This document shows positions 1-6,200 of a stretch of 8,126 nucleotides of DNA, piece by piece. Every line of letters begins with the position of its first letter. The first letter of the stretch is position 1. Made by a program: the position numbers and the translations under genes. Below the pieces are notes generated by a model that was not told the origin of the DNA, searched no databases, and was given only the letters and a program-made list of their open reading frames with translations. This DNA comes from Candidatus Neomicrothrix sp. UBA672 (lineage in GTDB: Bacteria > Actinomycetota > Acidimicrobiia > Acidimicrobiales > MedAcidi-G1), in contig DBNM01000035.1 of the NCBI GenBank assembly GCA_002299135.1, positions 857 to 8,982 of the forward strand, in the 5' to 3' direction.

Positions 1-4
1 TTCT

Positions 5-808
5 TTAAATTGATTCAAAAATTTTGTTCATTGAAAATGGCACGATCATTGTATAAGTGTCACTTATAGCTGTTTCTCTGTATTTTTTTTGAGCCTCTAA
101 ACGCGCAGGGTCCATGAGGACCTCTTTGAAAGCTTCGCGGCTTGGAAAAGTGTTAAAGCGGACCTGACTCCACTTTCTACCATCACCTAAAATTGTCCCT
201 TCCACTTGAAACCATCCATCAATGAGGACGCCATTTGGTATCGCGCTCTCTCCTGCAATTGAAGAATAGGTTTCCATTTTTTCAATTTGTGTATTCAGAT
301 TCAAAACATGGACAACTGTTATGGGACCATCATTTTCTGTTGGTGGGTTTTCTACTTCTGCCCAGTCTGTCTTTGAATAATTTGGGATTTCTAAAGGAGT
401 GCAACCCATGACAATTGTCTCTTGCATGCCAGCTTCTTTGTGTACATGTTTTTCTTGAAAATCTTTTCGAGATGACATTTCTAAGAATGACCGTCTCGTC
501 GGATATTTAACTACGGCTATTCGATCCCATTTCGGACTATCTCCAAGGAGTTGCGTTTCCACGTTTCCAATGAAAACTATTTCTGCTCCTATATCTGACA
601 GTACGTCTATCGGGGCATAAAGATCATCGGCTTCCTGACCGCTAATAGTCGATTCTCGACCATCTTCGTAATCAGCAATGTCTCGATATTTCATTAAGTT
701 AACCATCCATATAGGACCATCTTCTTCAGCGGCAATGGAAAGCATCTCAACTGCGTATTCAGTATCTAGAGTGCCATACCTTGGGTTTGCACTATCTATC
801 TGATTCAT
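5..808 (-). CDS. Tandem DUF1330-like domain protein (dimeric alpha/beta barrel fold)
   Basis: A 267-residue protein of unproven function. Two similar halves are visible. Residues about 31-138 begin GPIWMVNLMKY, then GAEIVFIGNVETQLLGD, KWDRIAVVKYPTRRSFLEM and a KDFQEKHVHKEAGM helix. Residues about 161-260 begin GPITVVHVLNL, then ILGDGRKWSQVRFNTFPSREAF and a DPARLEAQKKYRETA helix. The order strand, 'LLGD..KW', strand, 'FPSREAF', helix is that of DUF1330, a ferredoxin-like dimeric alpha/beta barrel family usually about 95-100 residues long. This looks like a fused pseudo-dimer. It has no signal peptide or membrane segment, so it is probably cytoplasmic. The first possible start is a GTG at 811 directly followed by an ATG at 808; neither has a clear Shine-Dalgarno, and ATG was preferred. 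It is divergent from the MFS gene. Family assignment is fairly firm; no substrate can be inferred. Confidence 0.82.
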   Translation of the reverse strand: MNQIDSANPRYGTLDTEYAVEMLSIAAEEDGPIWMVNLMKYRDIADYEDGRESTISGQEADDLYAPIDVLSDIGAEIVFIGNVETQLLGDSPKWDRIAVVKYPTRRSFLEMSSRKDFQEKHVHKEAGMQETIVMGCTPLEIPNYSKTDWAEVENPPTENDGPITVVHVLNLNTQIEKMETYSSIAGESAIPNGVLIDGWFQVEGTILGDGRKWSQVRFNTFPSREAFKEVLMDPARLEAQKKYRETAISDTYTMIVPFSMNKIFESI

Positions 809-882
809 CACTCGAACCGTAGTTTAAAAAATAGTTTCTTTATTGATCGGGCTTATTTCTTCTTGCAGGGCAGAATGTCTAA
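809..882. promoter_or_regulatory. Divergent intergenic region between the DUF1330 gene and the MFS gene
   Basis: About 74 bases separate two divergent starts, so promoters for both genes should lie here or within the neighbouring 5' ends. The stretch is AT-rich (TTTAAAAAATAG near 823-834). No pair of -35/-10 boxes stands out on either strand. An AGGG at 867-870 is the only Shine-Dalgarno-like sequence on the plus strand, and it lies 12 bases before the MFS ATG. No hairpin followed by a T-run was seen. The call rests on position, not on a recognised motif. Confidence 0.4.
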
Positions 883-2103
883 ATGCCTTTCAAGAGATCT
901 CAAATAAACGTGGTTTGTTTCCTTGCTTTTTTAAACGGTCTCGCTGCTTTTGGAATTGATTCATCCCTTCCAGCTTTTGATGAGATCAGACCAGATATAG
1001 GACTTTTGGAAGGGTCTAACCAAATTTCGTTGATAGTTACGATCTATATCATTGGTGTTTCTATCGGCCAGATTATTTGTGGTCCTTTTACTGATCGTTT
1101 TGGACGTGTCCCATCCATAAAATTTGGACTAATGCTTTACATGTTTGGAGCTCTTGGATCTCTACTCTCTCAAAACTTGCTAACAATTCTCATTTTTAGA
1201 TTCTTGTGGGGATTAGGTTCAAGTATTCCAGCGAGTATGAGAACAACTATTGCGCGTGACCTTTACTCAGGTGACGAAATGGCAAAAGTTATGTCCAAAA
1301 TTATGGCTGTCTTTCTTTTAGGACCGATAATAACACCACTCATTTCAGAGGGTTTTTTGTCTTTCACAAGTTGGAGGGTTGTTTATTCTTTAGGAATTAT
1401 TTTGGCAGGTGTAGGTATTTTGTGGAGTATCTGGTTTGGCGAGACCTTGCCTTCAAACAAAAAACGAAATTTGAATTGGGAAATGACCACAAGGGCTTTC
1501 AAAACTATTTTTTCCACGCGAATAACCATAGGTTATGTTTTAGCTGTCACTTTTGGACAAGGGGCTTTCGTTATCTGGTTAAGCAGTTCTCAACCGATTT
1601 TCGATCTTGTCTACGGTAAAGCAAACCAGTTTGCAGTAATTTTTAGCATTCTAGGTATTCCTATGGCAATAGCATTTTTTGCAAGTAACTATTTTATTTC
1701 AATATTTGGAGCTAAACGTGTGGCAGTATTCAGTGTCGGAATCTCAGTGTTATCGAATACAGCTTCTTTATTACTTGCACTAACAAGTAACGGAACACCA
1801 AACTTTTGGATTTGGCTTATTCTAGTTGGCTCCTCAAATATTTTTTTAAGTCTTTTAACTCCCATAGGTTTATCTTTGGCTTTAGAACCTATGGGCGATT
1901 TAGCGGGAACTGCTTCTGGAGTAGCAGGAGCTATCTCACTCGGAGGGGCTGGTCTGTTGGCAGCAATTTTCTCTACTCAAATAAATTACTCAGTTACTCC
2001 GTTGGCATTTGGGTATTTGTTATATTCGATAATTTCGTTGCTGATGATCTTTTATACGGAATCAGGGCGAAAAAGAATTTCAGAATTGAATCTTGTGACT
2101 TAA
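883..2103 (+). CDS. MFS transporter, Bcr/CflA multidrug-efflux type
   Basis: A 406-residue integral membrane protein with about 12 hydrophobic segments, the normal length for the Bcr/CflA branch of drug:H+ antiporters (12-TM DHA1). MFS motif A is clear between TM2 and TM3 (GPFTDRFGR, residues 67-75). Motif B follows in TM4 as RFLWGLGSS (106-114), with W where the family usually has Q. The RDLYSGDEMAKVMS stretch (125-138) is typical of Bcr/CflA proteins and leads into motif C-like LGPIITPLISEG (146-157), whose closing glycines are partly replaced. D26 and the SSLPAFDEI region (27-35) match the TM1 end of the family. The ATG at 883 is the first start after an in-frame TAA at 880-882. It probably exports a small hydrophobic compound; the substrate is unknown. 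A 69-base gap separates it from the downstream unit, so co-transcription is possible but unproven. Confidence 0.9.
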   Translation: MPFKRSQINVVCFLAFLNGLAAFGIDSSLPAFDEIRPDIGLLEGSNQISLIVTIYIIGVSIGQIICGPFTDRFGRVPSIKFGLMLYMFGALGSLLSQNLLTILIFRFLWGLGSSIPASMRTTIARDLYSGDEMAKVMSKIMAVFLLGPIITPLISEGFLSFTSWRVVYSLGIILAGVGILWSIWFGETLPSNKKRNLNWEMTTRAFKTIFSTRITIGYVLAVTFGQGAFVIWLSSSQPIFDLVYGKANQFAVIFSILGIPMAIAFFASNYFISIFGAKRVAVFSVGISVLSNTASLLLALTSNGTPNFWIWLILVGSSNIFLSLLTPIGLSLALEPMGDLAGTASGVAGAISLGGAGLLAAIFSTQINYSVTPLAFGYLLYSIISLLMIFYTESGRKRISELNLVT

Positions 2104-2172
2104 GCCCGAACTTCAAGACTTTCAAGACCCTTCAAATACCATTTGTACAGTGATCAATAGCTTAGGACGATT
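2104..2172 (+). promoter_or_regulatory. Intergenic region with TTCAAGAC direct repeats upstream of the SDR gene
   Basis: This 69-base gap holds two adjacent 9-base copies, TTCAAGACT (2112-2120) and TTCAAGACC (2121-2129), plus a degenerate third copy TTCAAATAC (2131-2139). The copies lie nearly one helical turn apart on the same strand. They could be an activator or repressor operator for the downstream three-gene unit. A weak -10-like TACAGT (2146-2151) follows, with no good -35. The region ends in AGGA (2164-2167), the likely ribosome-binding site of the next gene. No terminator hairpin for the MFS gene was found. The repeats are seen directly; the operator role is inferred. Confidence 0.35.
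2164..2167 (+). promoter_or_regulatory. Ribosome-binding site supporting the GTG start of the SDR gene
   Basis: AGGA lies 5 bases before the GTG at 2173. This supports the GTG start, since the nearest in-frame ATG lies well inside the conserved Rossmann domain. Confidence 0.55.
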
Positions 2173-3648
2173 GTGATAAGCAAGAATGAAGCTGAATTAA
2201 TAGCGGTTACTGGTGCAACCGGATATGTGGGTGGAAGATTAATTCCTCGTCTTCTTAAAGCTGGATACAGAGTTCGGTGCATCGTCAGGAATTCTGAAGC
2301 TCTTGAGGATAGACCCTGGCGTTCTCAAGTCGAGGTTTTCACTTGTGATTTGAATATTGAAGATCGGGTTATTGAAGCACTCAGAGGAGTACATAGAGCA
2401 TATTATTTAGTTCATTCAATGGCTGTTTCTTCTAATTTTGAGGATTTAGAAGCTTCAATAGCTAAAACTTTTACCGCTGCTGCAGACGTTAATCAAATCA
2501 CTCAGATTATATATCTAGGTGGTCTCGGAGAAGAAAAAAGTAGTCTTTCACCTCATTTGACCAGTCGACAGAAAGTTGGCGAAATTTTGGCAAGTGGCAA
2601 CACACCGGTAACTGAACTCAGAGCAGCGATAATTATTGGATCGGGAAGTGCTTCATTTGAAATGCTTAGATCACTAGTTGAAATACTCCCAATCATGGTA
2701 GTTCCAAAATGGGTAACCAAAACTCGTTGTCAACCTGTGGCAATAAGTGACGTTTTATTTTATTTAGTATTGGTTCTAGGAAATGAAAAGTCTCTTGGGA
2801 GAGTTTTTGATGTAGGTGGTCCTGATGTTTTGACCTATAAGGAAATGATGCATACGTACGCCGAAGTAGCAAGTCTCAAAAAAAGAATAATTATTCCCAT
2901 TCCTGTTCTAACTCCTCGACTCTCTTCTCATTGGGTGAATTTAACGAGTCCTCTACCTATTCGTCTAGCTCGTGCGCTAATTGATTCACTCACCTCAGAT
3001 GTTGTTGTAAGCAAAAATCCTATTTCAGATGCTTTTGATCATGAACCGGATAACTTGCGTAATTCAATTGGTCGTGCTTTAACTATGGTGCAAGATCTTC
3101 AAATTCCGACCCGATGGTCAGATCCGGTAAAAGTCCAAGTAGCTGAGTTGCCGGAAGTAAGCGATCCAGAATGGTCGGGAGGTAGAGTTTTAACTGATGC
3201 CCGAAAACAAAATTCGACAGCATCAAGTGATCAGGTAATGTCAACTATTAGAACTATTGGTGGTGATACTGGCTGGTTTGCCTTTGATTGGTTATGGGCT
3301 GTTCGTGGTTTTATCGACAAAATAGTTGGGGGTGTTGGTTTAAGGCGGGGTAGGAGACACCCCACTGAACTGCGTGTTGGTGATCCGGTTGATTTTTTTA
3401 CCGTGATAAGAGTTGACAGCAATTCGTTACTGTTAAGAGCAGAAATGCTTATACCGGGTCACGCATGGTTGGAATGGTCTTTAACAGATTTGGAAAAAGG
3501 TTGTCTAGTTGAACAACGGGCGCAGTTTGTTCCACGTGGTGTAATAGGAAGGCTTTATTGGTTTGCGCTATTGATCCCTCATTCATTAATTTTTAAGACG
3601 ATGCTTTCAAAAATTATTGTCAGAGCAGAAATAGACTTAGCTTCATGA
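2173..3648 (+). CDS. NAD(P)-binding SDR (YbjT-like) fused to a DUF2867 domain
   Basis: A 491-residue two-domain protein. The N-terminal Rossmann domain (about 8-240) has the atypical/extended SDR glycine motif TGATGYVG (13-20), a basic patch RCIVRN (35-40) that favours NADP(H), the 'YYLVHSM' strand (77-83) and 'IIYLGGLGE' (112-120). The usual YxxxK catalytic pair is not evident, as in many NmrA/YbjT-like proteins. The C-terminal part (about 340-485) matches DUF2867, with GDTGWFAFDWLWAVRG (364-379), LRVGDPVDFF (400-409), EMLIPGHAWLEW (424-435) and QFVPRGVIGRLYWFALLIPH (451-470). This length and fusion are usual for the family; E. coli YbjT is a relative. Function is unknown, possibly a reductase or an NADPH sensor acting on a lipid or quinone. 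The GTG start has AGGA five bases upstream. Its ATGA end overlaps the next gene by 4 bases, indicating translational coupling. Confidence 0.88.
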   Translation: MISKNEAELIAVTGATGYVGGRLIPRLLKAGYRVRCIVRNSEALEDRPWRSQVEVFTCDLNIEDRVIEALRGVHRAYYLVHSMAVSSNFEDLEASIAKTFTAAADVNQITQIIYLGGLGEEKSSLSPHLTSRQKVGEILASGNTPVTELRAAIIIGSGSASFEMLRSLVEILPIMVVPKWVTKTRCQPVAISDVLFYLVLVLGNEKSLGRVFDVGGPDVLTYKEMMHTYAEVASLKKRIIIPIPVLTPRLSSHWVNLTSPLPIRLARALIDSLTSDVVVSKNPISDAFDHEPDNLRNSIGRALTMVQDLQIPTRWSDPVKVQVAELPEVSDPEWSGGRVLTDARKQNSTASSDQVMSTIRTIGGDTGWFAFDWLWAVRGFIDKIVGGVGLRRGRRHPTELRVGDPVDFFTVIRVDSNSLLLRAEMLIPGHAWLEWSLTDLEKGCLVEQRAQFVPRGVIGRLYWFALLIPHSLIFKTMLSKIIVRAEIDLAS

Positions 3649-4511
3649 CAAATAAACATTCAATCTTTTCGATTTTCGTAAGCTTAATTGTTGCATTATT
3701 GATAGTCCTTGCGGGCAGCAGCAGCGGAGTTGATGCGTCTGGTGTCCGTCTTTTTGCAATATGTGGACTTATTGCTTTCGCAGTCCAATGGATTTGTTTT
3801 ATACCATCTTGGTTTTTACATTCAGAACGTTTTTTTGATCTGGTTGGTTCAGCTACTTATCTAACAGTTGCTGTAGTCTCACTTCTAGCAATTCCCAAAA
3901 TTGATACTAGATCTGTTCTTTTGGGACTAATGATTTGTTTGTGGGGTTTGCGTTTAGGAACTTTTCTTTTTGCACGTGTGCAGGCAGTCGGACATGATGC
4001 CCGCTTCAATTTGATAAAACATAAATTTGCATGGTTTTTAATGACTTGGACTGTTCAAGGTCTTTGGGTTTTAATCACCTCTTCAGCGGCTTTAGCAGCA
4101 ATTACTTCTAGCAAACGCAGTGACTTCGGAATTATTGGAATTATTGGAATTATTCTCTGGTTAACCGGTTTTGTTATTGAAATTGTCGCTGATGAACAGA
4201 AGCGAAAATTCAAATTAGACCCCTCAAAACAAAATTCATTCATTACTGACGGATTATGGAGTTGGTCACAGCACCCGAATTATTTTGGGGAAATTGTCTT
4301 ATGGATAGGAGTTTCTCTCGTAGCGCTTCCTGGTCTATCAAGTTGGCAGTACTTCACACTTATTTCACCTGTTTTTGTTTTTATTCTCCTAACACGAATC
4401 AGTGGCCTACCAATGCTTAATTCAGCTGCCAGGAAACGATGGGGAGATGATCCTGAATTTCTGGCATATAAAAAATCAACACCTGTTCTAATCCCAAGAC
4501 CACCTAAATGA
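3645..4511 (+). CDS. DUF1295 integral membrane protein (steroid 5-alpha-reductase-like)
   Basis: A 288-residue membrane protein with about seven or eight hydrophobic segments (roughly 8-26, 36-57, 68-84, 91-110, 128-150, 162-181, 214-230, 236-252). The C-terminal signature of DUF1295, related to 3-oxo-5-alpha-steroid 4-dehydrogenases and isoprenylcysteine methyltransferases, is clear: ADEQKRKFK (182-190) followed by GLWSWSQHPNYFGE (203-216) and a late RWGDDPEFLAYKKSTP segment (265-280). In this superfamily the HPNY region helps bind the cofactor, so a membrane-lipid or isoprenoid reductase is plausible, but bacterial DUF1295 substrates are not established. It overlaps the SDR gene by 4 bases (ATGA) and lies 25 bases before the FAD enzyme, so the three genes are probably translated from one message. 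An in-frame 9-base repeat encodes GIIGIIGII (162-170) in one membrane helix. Confidence 0.9.
   Translation: MTNKHSIFSIFVSLIVALLIVLAGSSSGVDASGVRLFAICGLIAFAVQWICFIPSWFLHSERFFDLVGSATYLTVAVVSLLAIPKIDTRSVLLGLMICLWGLRLGTFLFARVQAVGHDARFNLIKHKFAWFLMTWTVQGLWVLITSSAALAAITSSKRSDFGIIGIIGIILWLTGFVIEIVADEQKRKFKLDPSKQNSFITDGLWSWSQHPNYFGEIVLWIGVSLVALPGLSSWQYFTLISPVFVFILLTRISGLPMLNSAARKRWGDDPEFLAYKKSTPVLIPRPPK
4128..4154 (+). repeat. Three perfect in-frame copies of GGAATTATT inside the DUF1295 gene
   Basis: Three uninterrupted 9-base units encode GII-GII-GII in a predicted transmembrane helix. Gain or loss of a unit would keep the frame and change the helix by three residues. The identical codons (GGA ATT ATT each time) suggest a recent slipped-strand expansion rather than selection for the peptide alone. 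Confidence 0.85.
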
Positions 4512-4536
4512 TTTCAATCCACAAACGGTAATAATT

Positions 4537-5775
4537 TTGACTGCACTTTCATCTCCTGAATTTGTGGTTGTTGGAGCAGGAATTGCTGGATTAACAACTG
4601 CGAAAATTTTAAGTGAAAATAACAAAGAAGTTTTACTGATCGAAAAATCTGATTCCGCAGGTGGGCGTGTCCAAACCGATAAGTATGAAGGTTTTCTACT
4701 TGATCACGGTTTTCAAGTTCTATTAACCGCATACCCCGAAGTGCATAATCAGCTAGACCTTTCCTCTTTAAATCTGAAACCTTTCGAACCTGGAGCGACA
4801 ATTTTCAAAAATGGTACCTTTTCAAAAATTGGTGATCCATTTAGAAATTTCTCATCAATAGCCCCAACCACTTTCACAAGAGCAATAAATTTTCACGACA
4901 AAATGAAACTACTGCAATTGAGGTACGAATTAATAAAAGAGAAAAACTTACAAATCAATAAAACAGATGATGAAAGAATTATTGAGACTTTAAAAAAATT
5001 TGGATTCTCTACGAAAGCCATTGATAGTTTTTTTAAACCTCTTATAGGTGGAATTCAATTAGACCCTGAACTCAATGGTTCTGCAAGACTTTCTCTACTG
5101 ATCCTGAAAATGTTATTTCTCGGAGACGCAGCAGTCCCTGAAAGAGGGATGGGTTCAATTAGTGAACAACTTTTAGAAAAGGTAGGAGAGAACAATATTC
5201 TTTTCAATGCACAGGTTGAAAAAATTGAAGGTAAGAAAATTTTCATTTCAGAAGGGAAATCCTTTTCGCCTTCTAACTTGATCATTGCTACGGAAAGTCC
5301 TGCAGCAGCAAAATTATTTGGTAATGAAATCGCCCCTTCTAAGTCTGTGTCATGTGTTTATTTTTCAGCTCCAGAAGCACCAACTAAATCAAAAGCAATT
5401 CTTCTTAATGGTGAAAACAAAGGACTAGGGCTAAACGTGGCAGTCATGACAAATATTTCTTCTTCATATTCTTCTACATGTGAAGCTTTAATCGCTGTAG
5501 CAATACCTGGACAACTCGTTTCTGATTCAATTCAACCTGTTATCACACAAATGAAAAATTGGTTCGGTGACATCGTTGATGATTGGAAACACCTAAAGAC
5601 TTTTTCAATCGAACATGGTCAACCCGCTTTACGACCTGGGGATTCATTCAGAAAAAAAATCAAAGTCAATGACGGCATTTTCATGTGTGGAGATCATAGA
5701 GACACACCATCAATTCAGGGAGCTATGGTGTCAGGTAGAAGAACTGCTGAACTTTGTTTAAGGCAAAAAATTTAA
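4537..5775 (+). CDS. FAD-dependent amine-oxidase / phytoene-desaturase-like oxidoreductase
   Basis: A 412-residue flavoprotein of the NAD(P)/FAD oxidoreductase group that includes phytoene desaturase, protoporphyrinogen oxidase and flavin amine oxidases. The dinucleotide-binding motif GAGIAGLTTAKIL (13-25) leads to the ribose-binding acid E36 and the second FAD motif GGRVQT (42-47). DHGFQVLLTAYPE (56-68) is typical of the phytoene-dehydrogenase-related subgroup. The C-terminal FAD motif is MCGDHRDTPSIQGAMVSGRR (383-402). At 412 residues it is shorter than true CrtI enzymes (about 500). No membrane anchor is evident. The substrate is unknown; a fatty acid, quinone or isoprenoid fits the neighbours. 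TTG at 4537 is the only usual start (ATG, GTG or TTG) between the in-frame stop at 4489-4491 and the FAD motif apart from a GTG that would cut into the first beta strand; its Shine-Dalgarno is weak. It follows the DUF1295 gene closely, and its stop overlaps that of the convergent PPOX gene. Confidence 0.88.
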   Translation: MTALSSPEFVVVGAGIAGLTTAKILSENNKEVLLIEKSDSAGGRVQTDKYEGFLLDHGFQVLLTAYPEVHNQLDLSSLNLKPFEPGATIFKNGTFSKIGDPFRNFSSIAPTTFTRAINFHDKMKLLQLRYELIKEKNLQINKTDDERIIETLKKFGFSTKAIDSFFKPLIGGIQLDPELNGSARLSLLILKMLFLGDAAVPERGMGSISEQLLEKVGENNILFNAQVEKIEGKKIFISEGKSFSPSNLIIATESPAAAKLFGNEIAPSKSVSCVYFSAPEAPTKSKAILLNGENKGLGLNVAVMTNISSSYSSTCEALIAVAIPGQLVSDSIQPVITQMKNWFGDIVDDWKHLKTFSIEHGQPALRPGDSFRKKIKVNDGIFMCGDHRDTPSIQGAMVSGRRTAELCLRQKI

Positions 5776-6182
5776 GGCGCTAATCCAGCACTAGAAAGTA
5801 TCCGGCTTACGGACATCACTATCGTTCTTCGTTCATTACCTCGATCTTTTGGTTGCTGGTATCTCACAGAGTATCTTTCAACTGCATCTGTGCAGATCTC
5901 CGGATCATTCGTAACTGAACACTTACCTTCAAAAGTTACCCACCGGCCACCATCTACCTGAGAAATTGTTCCATCAAGACTCTCCCTTTCAAGGAGACGC
6001 GATTTTAAACTCCCTGACCACGTTATGATCTTTGCAGTTTTTTGATCATCATCCCACATGAATCCAACAGGGGTTGAATGAGGCTTTCCATCATTTCTTA
6101 CCAAAGTCAAAATCGCTAAATGTCTTTCACTAAGGAAATCATTAAACAATGGAGTTACCTCTTGAGGAGAAAAAACTGCCAT
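5772..6182 (-). CDS. PPOX-class, probably F420-dependent, oxidoreductase (split-barrel flavin-binding fold)
   Basis: A 136-residue protein, the usual length for single-domain members of the pyridoxamine-5'-phosphate-oxidase-like split barrel, Rv1155-type F420 group. Visible hallmarks are HLAILTLVRNDGKPHSTPVGF (21-41), in which DGxPxxxPV lines the cofactor site, then the WD pair (43-44), KIITWSGSLKSRLLER (51-66), a basic strand-helix that binds cofactor phosphate, and GGRWVTFEGKCSV (78-90). Members reduce small molecules with F420H2, or use FMN or heme, so the cofactor is inferred. AAAGG at 6191-6195 lies 8 bases before the ATG. It is the last gene of the minus-strand unit, 18 bases after the photolyase. 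Its TAA shares TTAA with the stop of the convergent FAD gene. Confidence 0.82.
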   Translation of the reverse strand: MAVFSPQEVTPLFNDFLSERHLAILTLVRNDGKPHSTPVGFMWDDDQKTAKIITWSGSLKSRLLERESLDGTISQVDGGRWVTFEGKCSVTNDPEICTDAVERYSVRYQQPKDRGNERRTIVMSVSRILSSAGLAP

Positions 6183-6200
6183 ATGTTAAACCTTTCTAAC

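Noticed and set aside
1371..1619. 82-codon open frame on the plus strand inside the MFS gene
   Set aside because: It is an off-frame reading of conserved MFS membrane segments, with no recognisable domain.
1806..2153. 115-codon open frame on the plus strand in the MFS 3' end
   Set aside because: It overlaps the well-supported MFS gene in another frame, and its composition (rich in S, F and R) is that of a shadow frame.
841..2159. TATTGATC at 841-848 and its reverse complement GATCAATA at 2152-2159 as a shared operator
   Set aside because: An 8-base match between two short AT-rich gaps is not unlikely by chance, and there is no wider symmetry or spacing similarity.
2104..2172. Intrinsic terminator after the MFS gene
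   Set aside because: No GC-rich stem followed by a T-run is present, and the repeats there are direct rather than inverted.
4514..4801. 95-codon open frame antisense to the FAD oxidoreductase
   Set aside because: It lies opposite the conserved FAD-binding motifs and resembles no known family.
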